Part shown: piece after piece, positions 56,577 to 64,000 of the stretch
Layout of the letters: each line of letters begins with the position of its first letter
How positions within the stretch are numbered: the first letter of the stretch is position 1
Assembly (NCBI GenBank): GCA_033032865.1
Contig: JAWHQI010000276.1
Location: 3,596,001-3,660,000 of the forward strand
Origin: Dactylorhiza incarnata
Taxonomy: Eukaryota > Streptophyta > Magnoliopsida > Asparagales > Orchidaceae
Direction of reading: 5' to 3'
DNA: 64,000 nt
The notes under the pieces: generated by a model
Told to the model about the DNA's origin: nothing
What the model saw: only the letters and a program-made list of their open reading frames with translations
The model's database searches: none
Translations under genes and position numbers: made by a program

Positions 56577-57752
56577 TGTTGGATCGGTCGGCGCCCTTCG
56601 AGGGGGGTGAATAAGGGTTTTCAAAAACTTTAGATTATATTTAGAAAACTTTGAATTATTGCAAGATTAATGACATGAAAGAAGTTAAGTAAAACAAAAA
56701 GAGAGACAAGCTTTATTAATGATAAATAAGTTTTACAAAACTTGATCTCGATGACGCTAGAGATCGGAAGCGAATAATTGAAGGGCTCTTTTTGTTTTCT
56801 ATACCGACTCGTATCCCCACGAACCGGTTGGATTTAGCCGATCTCTCCCTAGATACGGCCTCAAGCAGCTCTAGCCAATCTATCCACAGAAAGGCCTCGA
56901 GCACCCCTTAGATCTACTCCCTAGACCTAGTCGCCAACACGAGGCGAATTTCAGCCCTAAGTCTACCCCAGACCTAGTCGCCAACACGAGGCGATTTCAC
57001 TATCGTTTAAAATGAAGAAAGAGAAATAAAATAATAAAACCTCCCTTAAGATGAACTTCTGAAGTAGGAGACGAAGATCCGCTGTAGAATCAGCATTTGT
57101 AGAAGCGGACTTCGTTTGGATCTGGCGTGACGTAATCCTCCTTCAGAAATTTGCAGAGCTTCGCTAGGGCTTCAAGTTTCGGCCAAGATGGCCTCTGGAG
57201 TTGTAGCACTGCCTCTCTCTCCCTGATGTCCCTCTGAAATGAGAGGTGAGGGGTCCTTTATATAGCCCAAGCGCTACAGCCGGCGCTAGCCTGGATTAAG
57301 AAACAATTTGCGCGGCAGAATCTCCTATCCGCGGCAACATGCTTCTCTATGCCTTATGTGCGTCATGCTACCGCCAGCGCTAGTAGCTACCATCGGCGCT
57401 ATCCCCGATTAAGAAACTTCTTACGCGGCAGGATCTTTAATCCGCGGCAACCTTGATTTTAATCCTTCTGTGTTCATCGCTTCCGCCGGCGTTATCCGCT
57501 ACCGCTAGGCATTAGCGCCTTCTATAACAGCTCCTGGAATAGCGCTAATCATCGCTAGCGCCCGGCGCTAGTTGCTACCGCCGGCGCTAGTGAGCCTCTT
57601 CGAATTTTGGCTTCAATTTTGGGGACAGTCATCATGAGTACTCCTTGAGTCATATGGACTATGTTAACCTGCACACTTGAACACACAAGATCAAATACAC
57701 ATGGAATTTGTTATTCTCAAACCTAGGAGATGTGGAAGACCGTGTTCCAACA
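56577..57752 (-). repeat. B 3' LTR
   Basis: 1176 bp, plus-strand ends TGTTGGATCGG and GTGTTCCAACA. TATA box TATATAAA on the minus strand at 57257-57264. U3 (57270-57600) contains repeated GCTACCGCCGGCGCTAG-type sites and CGCGGCA..ATCTCC repeats. Confidence 0.92.
57270..57600. repeat. GCCGGCGCTAG array in B U3
   Basis: Sites: CAGCCGGCGCTAG (57278), GCTACCGCCAGCGCTAG (57368), CCATCGGCGCTATCC (57388), CGCCGGCGTTATCCGCTACC (57485), CGCTAGCGCCCGGCGCTAG (57553) and GCTACCGCCGGCGCTAG (57574). They lie just upstream of the TATA box. Confidence 0.85.
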
Positions 57753-57768
57753 AACTCCCCCTTTTGAT
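57753..57768 (-). other. B polypurine tract
   Basis: The minus strand reads ATCAAAAGGGGGAGTT next to the 3' LTR. Similar tracts lie at about 57883-57895 and 57980-57994. Confidence 0.82.
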
Positions 57769-58227
57769 AATAACAAATCCATTAATGATAAATCAAAGCA
57801 TTAATAAATAAGCATGATGAAACTATACTTGTGTGTGTGAGAGTGATGACTTAGGATAATTATTGATTTTAGCATTTAGAATTGCTCCCCCTAAACACAT
57901 GCTCCCCTAATATGTAAGCTATCATCTAAATTTGTCATGTTGGGTTTATGATAGCGGGTTATATTTATCATGTTAGTTCTCCCCCTTTGTTATTAGCAAA
58001 AGTGGGTAGGGAAACAAAGCACCAAAGAATTTGTAAATAGAAGAGAAGGCATGATCGAGATTTTTATGTAAATGATAAGGAGTTTTAGAATTGTTTTTCA
58101 TTGAAATAGATCAGAGTTATAAGCATTACAAAATTTTCAGAGTTTTTAGCATAAAAAAGTAATGATTTTCCCTTTATATAAAAGTTTTAAGCATAAAAAT
58201 AAGGATTTCCAAATAACCAATCTACCC

Positions 58228-58475
58228 AGACAATAAGTCTACACCCTAGCCCCGTACTAAGTGACGGATGGGCATGAGGAGCTGCAAACATGTCGTAGGT
58301 TGGGGTGTTAGTCCCATATGCAAACACTAGACAAAACTCAACCTAACACTCTTTCCCCCCAGTGACTCGCAAGGCCCCACTGGAACCCTCCCCGGTTAAG
58401 GACAAGACATGACTAAAGATAAGTTTATCTAATGTCTACAACCCTACGCCCCCGCTATGGTGAGATATGAAGTCA
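58228..58475 (-). repeat. Module M2 in B
   Basis: The plus strand contains CCCCGTACTAAGTGACGGAT, AACACTCTTTCCCCCCAGTG and GCAAGGCCCCACTGGAACCC. Strong match to A (51475) and to the reverse complement of C (22480). Here it lies near the 3' LTR, not near gag. Confidence 0.88.
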
Positions 58476-59406
58476 CGTATAATAATTTTGTTTGAAACAT
58501 GAAGCTTTTAAATCTAATAGGAAGAATCATTTTTTTTGAAATAAAACTTACTTAGCTATATTGAAATTCATGAATGTATCAGAGTTTGAGCATTGTGGAA
58601 GATTTCGAAAAAGAAACACCATAATACTAAATAAGAGTTTAAGTTAAAAAGGAGATGTTTTTGAGTTTCAAAACTAACTTTATAGAGATAAGAGTTGAAG
58701 CATTTTGGAAGAAAGAAACAACATCCTTTTAGCAATGTTTCACTTGTTGGAAGAGCGTTTAGCATACACGTTTATATTGAAATAAATCAGAGTTTGTTAC
58801 AATAAAAATGATATGCGTGTTAGAACAACCAATATAAATTCTACCAAGCAAGTCTACCACTTGTTTTTTAAGAAGAAAAATTGAGATTTAAGACTTGATA
58901 TAAGCATGAAAGTGCAAGGTAAAATTTATATGGTGATGATGCGGATGACTTGTAGAAATACATGAAACATCTTATTGTAATCAAGAATAATCCACAAAAA
59001 GATATATGAGTTTAATTTCAAAAAGAAGATGTTTATGTAAATCATGTTTCAATGAAATTCTTTTATGGTTGACAAAAAATAACCAAGCATGAAATAATAC
59101 TATCACAAAGAGATTACTACAATGTTATTTTAATTCATAATTTCAAATCATACCAAACATTGTATATTGCATTCTAGGTTATCTAGTGCATTTCATAAAT
59201 AAAAAGTAATATAGAATTAGCATTAGGATCCAATACTCATGAGAAGAAGTGTTATGGAGGATAATGATGTGCACATAAGTGTATTTTTGAGGAATGTAAG
59301 CAAATGTTTTGATCAAAAATACAAGATATATGTAAAGTACGAGCACAATAAAAAACAAATAAGATTACTTCCACACACTTTAATGCACAATAAAAAAGTA
59401 CAATTA

Positions 59407-59655
59407 CCAAGGTGCTCTGCACACACAATGCCCATCAAGACTTATCAGGGTGCAAAGTAGTGCTTGGGGGATCACATATTTTATTTTATTTTAATATTGA
59501 AACTAGTGATCCGGTGTACTTAAGAATAAGTGGTTTTTATTTTGAAAGAAAGATTTAATTTGCACAAGATACTTTACTATTCTTTCCAAGGTGCTCAACC
59601 TCACAACGCTTATTAAGACTTATCAGGAGGTTCAAGTAGTGCTTGGTGGAGTTAT
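59407..59655 (-). repeat. Module M3 in B (two copies)
   Basis: Copies at 59407-59470 and 59585-59655, both with CCAAGGTGCTC, AAGACTTATCAGG and AGTAGTGCTTGG.G. The second is closest to the A copy. Confidence 0.85.
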
Positions 59656-60164
59656 CTTTGTAACTTTATTGTATGATTTTGTTTTGTGCAAAGTTCTCTG
59701 AATACACTCTTTTTGCAAACCAATATAATTTATGAAAAACATAACCACTTTTCTTAACTTTTAAAAGTGCAAATAAAGGTTGTGTAGGTAAGATACTTGT
59801 GCACATTTAATTCATTTGTACTATTACAAAACATACACAAGCATTCTTAGATTAAACACATAAGTAGACAATGCCAAAATAAGTGAGTGAATAGCGATCA
59901 TTATCAAACATAAAACATTACTCATACTTAGAGGAATGCTACGCATAGTTCTACGCAACTTTTTCAATATAATTGATGCACATATTAATAGATATATCAA
60001 AGCATGATGAAAGCAATGTTCAAAGTAGTTTGAAAAATAAATTGCAACATTATAGAAGTTCTAAATAATAGATTAAATCATGCTTGATTTTCAATGAAGT
60101 CCATACAATATTTTTTTGATATTTTTGAGGAATAATTTTTATTTAAAGCTTGAACTCATAAAAA

Positions 60165-60262
60165 ATTAATCTTGGACTTCCCGAGGACTACCTTGTGAAA
60201 GGTTCGCCCGGTACTAGGTGATATGATGGGATGATAGCCCAAATCACCCTTTCGCAAGATAC
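60165..60262 (-). repeat. Module M1 in B
   Basis: The plus strand contains CTTGGACTTCCCGAGGACTA, GGTTCGCCCGGTACTAGGTG and CACCCTTTCGCAAGATAC. It corresponds to 21576-21700 in C and to the chromovirus LTR block at 25690-25816. Confidence 0.85.
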
Positions 60263-60539
60263 AAGTAAAAAGTTAAGTTCAAAAACTAACAATTTTTGAT
60301 AATTTTTTTGTTTTATATTTTTGTATTTGATTTTTGCTTTAAGAAATAGAGTTTAAACAAATGACAAACCACAAAGGCAAAACATATAATATATTTGTAA
60401 TTTGGCTATTGTATTTTTGTATTTGATTTTTCAAAAAATAAAGAAAAACAGAAGTGCAAAACTAAATAGAAAATATAGATTTATATATTTTTATGGATTT
60501 TTCGAATTTTAAAAAATACAGAAAATCGAACCTCGATGT

Positions 60540-60553
60540 TAGCGCCGGCGCTA
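60540..60553. repeat. Internal palindrome in B
   Basis: TAGCGCCGGCGCTA, followed by GCGCTAACGCG; it matches the GCCGGCGCTAG sites of the B LTR. Confidence 0.88.
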
Positions 60554-61893
60554 GCGCTAACGCGGGAAACGGTAAGTGATTTTTTAGTGTTTTGAAAATT
60601 TTGATGCTTGAACTTGATTAGGTGTCCCATTAGTAGTTTCATACTGAATTTGTAGAATTTTTGGAAATGTTTTTTATGGTTAAAAATGATGAAAATTGCA
60701 TTTGTAAGCATGTTTTAACATGAAAGATCTAGGACACCTTTCTCAAGTCATAACAAATGAGATCTTGCATGAGCGATAAGATAGATTATCATAATGTATG
60801 TGAATTCAAATTTTTCTAGACTTTTATCAATCTAATGTAGTTTGAAGAATGATAGGAAATGTAAGCACGAGAAGACATGAAGGAACAAATATGCATAATT
60901 TTAGTGATTTAGAAAATAATGTTCATGCAAAAGAATATCATGCACATTCATAAGCATTTTAGTCCAATGGAAACAATTTAAAGTCACATAGTTATTTTAT
61001 CGTTCAATTTTATTTTATTTTACTTCATAATTAATTCATTATGGTAATATGAGATAACTAGCATGAATAATATGTATTAGTTGATAATGCTAGAATAATG
61101 AGTTTGATTGCAATTGTTATACCACAAGATTAATTGACATAATGTTGCATGTATTCAAGAACGTGATTTAATATTTTTACATGGAATGAATTTATGATTT
61201 CATTTGATTTATTAATATAAAGTTGATTCTATGGTTTATAATCAAATGAGATACATGCAAGTCATACTTCATTAATTCATTCATGTACTTATTATGATCA
61301 CCAATCAAATGTTAGAACTAAGTGGATCTTTTGTAATGTTTGAATTTAAATATCTTTTGATATTACATAATTATGATGGTGAAGCATGTAGCACAAGTCA
61401 TATTCAACATTTTTCAAAATATATTAAAGAAAGATTGTGAGGTGAATAGTGAATATGAAAGAAGTGAGAAGCTATTTTTGGTTAGTTTGAAGAGTTATTG
61501 TAAATTTTCTCAAATATAAGGGCTATCATATTCATCACACAAGATAGATAATAATCAACACATTGTGCATTTTAATTTTTTGTTTGCCTAAGCCCTTTAT
61601 TATTTAAATCCATTTAAAAAAAATTCATTAGTCTTGATAATAGTTTCAATATTTAATTAATAATGATAGTTCAAGACATTTAAGGGTAATGGATTTAAAA
61701 GGTAAAAATAAAATGGATAAGTAGATCACTAAACAAATTGATATGACTTTTTCAAGATAAATAGAGTGATCATAGCATGATAGTTTAAGAAGAAACAAAA
61801 GAGAATAAACAAAAAGAAATTTAAGCAAATCATGAAGTAGAATAATGACATTTCATTTTTATTAGGTTTCTACTTCATGCAAATGATGGGATA

Positions 61894-63363
61894 CTAATGA
61901 ATAAGAGATTTAGGTATCCAAAGAGGACCGGGAGTGACGGTTCCTTTGGGTACCCAAATACATCGTGTTTTCTTTTGGGGAGATATGTTTGAATGGGCCC
62001 TTTCGTTTGACATTAATGCGTCATTCTTAAGTATGGGTTTCCATTCGTACCATGAAAAAATGTAATTTTTGTTTTTCAAATTTCCATAATCATTATTCTT
62101 AAATTTATTATATAATGGAAATTTGTTTTCATTTAGGTTGGGAAAAGATTGTGATGAATGGATCCTTGCATTTAAGGTTTCATTTTTGTTTTTTGGTCTC
62201 CATTCAAAACTTGGTTTATGATTTCCAAAAGCTTTTTGTTTCTTATTCCCAATATTAGGTTTAAGTATGATATTCATATTTGTATTCAACTTGCTTTTAG
62301 ATATTGTTTGATTTTGTGAATTTGTATTTACAATTTCCATAAGCAAGTTGATTTTTGATTTTAATTCATCATTTTTGAGTTTAAAATTATGTCTTGCTTT
62401 ATTATATGCGATTGTGCTATTTTTAAGAGTGGATACAATAGACTCAATATGATTTTGATATTTATTTCTATATTCATCAAATGTTTCATCCATCTCTTGA
62501 ATTTCAATTTTATATTCTTCACACTTAGCACAATCATTTATCACAGATGAATTTTCTAAGCATAATTTTTCATTTTGTTCTTTTATAAAAATAATTTCTT
62601 TTTCAAGTTCCTTAAATTTTTCATTAATATCATTACAATTAAGACAAGGTTTTGTATTTTCAATTGAAGAGACATTAGATAAATCAGATTTTGATACTTC
62701 TTTAACTTTTGCTTTTAAAATTTTATTTTCTAAGCGCAATTTGCAATTTGCCCTTTTTAATTTCTTAATTTTGCGCTTTGTGATTTGTAGCAATTGTAAA
62801 GTAGAAATAGAATTGCAAACAATATGATGATTTGATTTCCTTACAGTGCTTTCGGGAGAGGCATGACTTGACCATATCGTTTCATTGACATTCTTTTGGC
62901 ACTCCTCTTCCGAAGATAGTATTTCTTCTTCTCTTTCACTTGGTGTGCACTTCATGGATCCGTCATGAGAGGGGCATTCTCGAAGACTTATGCAAGCTTG
63001 CATATTCTCCAGTTCTTGCGATTGTTCTATACCTGTAGACGGAGAATCATACATTTCTTCAAGAAAATGTCATACTTTATATGCACTTGAAAAACAATAT
63101 ATTAATTTGAAAATTTCATTTGAAAGACCACAAAATAAATAGTGTTTAGCTTTTGCATTTAACTGAAGTTCCTTTTTATTTGATTCATTTGCAGGTCTAG
63201 CTATGGCTAAATTCCATACTTCGATATCTAAAGTCTTAATAAATTTTTCAATTAAGATTTTCCATCCTTTATAATTTGTCCCTTCAAATAAAGGTGGTGT
63301 AGGTGATTTTTCTTCTTCACAAAAATTTCCCCCACTAAATGAAGCGAGATCATGAGACGCCAT
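61894..63363 (-). pseudogene. gag: B gag
   Basis: A nearly intact gene. 63363-63070 encodes the start (MASHDLASFSGGNFCEEEKS, then FEGTNYKGWKILIEKF and LFCGLSNEIFKLIY). One TGA codon (about 63070-63072) interrupts it, at a place where A and C read Trp. The same frame continues as HFLEEMYDSPSTG and stays open to 61894. The second part has an acidic segment, a coiled coil (INEKFKELEKEIIFIKEQNE), the segment TLKNSTIAYNKARHN shared with C, and the end TRCIWVPKGTVTPGPLWIPK and SLIH. No CCHC knuckle. The end resembles the stretch that leads into protease in Sireviruses, but the frame stops there. Confidence 0.9.
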
Positions 63364-63395
63364 TATTCCCGGTTGTTAAGCCAATTGGAATAAAA

Positions 63396-63409
63396 CCACT
63401 CTGATACCA
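63396..63409 (-). other. B primer-binding site
   Basis: The minus strand reads TGGTATCAGAGTGG, two bases from the LTR start at 63412; initiator tRNA-Met type. Confidence 0.9.
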
Positions 63410-63411
63410 CT

Positions 63412-64000
63412 TGTTGGATCGGTCGGCGCCCTTAGAGGGGGGTGAATAAGGGTTTTCAAAAACTTTAGATTATATTTAGAAAACTTTGAATTATTGCAAG
63501 ATTAATGACATGAAAGAAGTTAAGTAAAACAAAAAGAGAGACAAACTTTATTAATGATAAATAAGTTTTACAAAACTTGATCTCGATGACGCAAGAGATT
63601 GGAGGCGAATAATAAAAGGGCTCTTTGTTTTCTATACCGACTCGTATCCCCACGAACCGGTCTGCTTTAGCCGATCTCTCCCCAGATACGGCCTCAAGCC
63701 GCTCTAGCCAATCTATCCCCAGAAAGGCCTCGAGCACCCCCTAGATCTACTCCCTAGACCTAGTCGCCAACACGAGGCGAATTTCAGCCCTAAGTCTACC
63801 CCAGACCTAGTCGCCAACACGAGGCGATTTCACTACCGTTTACAATGAAGAAAGAGAAATAAAATAATAAAACCTCCCTTAAGATGAACTTCTGAAGTCG
63901 GAGATGAAGATCCGTTGTAGAATCAGCGTTTGTAGAAGCGGACTTCGTTTGGATCCAGCGTGACGTAATCCTCCTTCAGAAATTTGCAGAGCTTCGCTAG
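63412..64000 (-). repeat. B 5' LTR, cut by window end
   Basis: 589 bp visible, nearly identical to 56577-57165 of the 3' LTR (TGTTGGATCGGTCGGCGCCC start). The U3 array and the outer end are beyond the window. Confidence 0.92.

Larger units (their letters stand above)
57769..61893 (-). other. B non-coding internal region with modules
   Basis: 4.1 kb, AT-rich, no gene. Module M2 58228-58475, module M3 at 59407-59470 and 59585-59655, module M1 60165-60262, palindrome 60540-60553. Confidence 0.85.
56577..64000 (-). mobile_element. B: gag-only copia (Sirevirus-like) element, 5' LTR cut by window end
   Basis: 3' LTR 56577-57752, 5' LTR from 63412 to beyond 64000. On the minus strand: primer-binding site, gag (63363-61894), then about 4.1 kb without coding capacity. 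Same structure and gag as A and C but a distinct subfamily (LTR start TGTTGGATCGG). The half target site would be GAGAA (56572-56576). No pol domain. Confidence 0.92.

Noticed and set aside
58228..58475. A tRNA or rRNA fragment as the source of module M2
   Set aside because: I could not match it to cloverleaf features or to conserved rRNA segments that I recognise.

Overview
This window is nuclear DNA of a flowering plant, probably one with a large genome. I see no host gene, tRNA or rRNA gene. Nearly everything is LTR retrotransposon in nested layers: Ty1/copia elements of Sirevirus type, a Ty1/copia element of another type, a Ty3/gypsy chromovirus and two Ty3/gypsy Tat-lineage elements. The evidence is LTR pairs with TG..CA ends, primer-binding sites, two target-site duplications, conserved protease, integrase and reverse transcriptase motifs, and matching orders of parts between copies. 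Species cannot be named from this.

Left part (1-18521). A minus-strand copia element, E1 (1-4719, cut by the window edge), sits in the 3' end of a related copia element, X (4720-6221). X lies in the 5' LTR of an old plus-strand Sirevirus-like element, D (6222-14824). D keeps decayed gag, protease, integrase, reverse transcriptase and RNase H, plus an extra 3' reading frame. An inverted LTR piece (14825-15701) and a minus-strand copia remnant (15702-about 17080) follow. Positions 17152-18521 hold unassigned, probably LTR-like sequence.

Middle part (18522-43465). A gag-only copia element, C (plus strand), starts at 18522 and is split at 24360 by a minus-strand chromovirus. The chromovirus 3' LTR is about 5 kb and is itself split (24360-28307 and 41832-42843) by a complete 13.5-kb Tat element, Tat1 (28308-41826). 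Tat1 has gag and pol on the minus strand, a six-unit 97-bp tandem array, and two plus-strand (antisense) genes. Each antisense gene has its own TATA box and introns. The remaining chromovirus integrase end (42844-43465) runs into a second Tat copy.

Right part (43466-64000). Tat2 (minus) shows its 3' LTR and both antisense genes. The second antisense gene is interrupted by two gag-only copia elements: A (48036-56502, TSD AGGAA) and B (56577 to beyond the window). Only 69 bp of Tat2 remain between them.

Most notable: (1) the gag-only family C/A/B, which carries several kilobases of non-coding DNA built from conserved modules in different orders; (2) one of these modules, about 100-125 bp, also occurring in the chromovirus LTR; (3) palindromes in U3 that change from element to element together with a matching copy inside the element; (4) two independently promoted, spliced antisense genes in the Tat elements.
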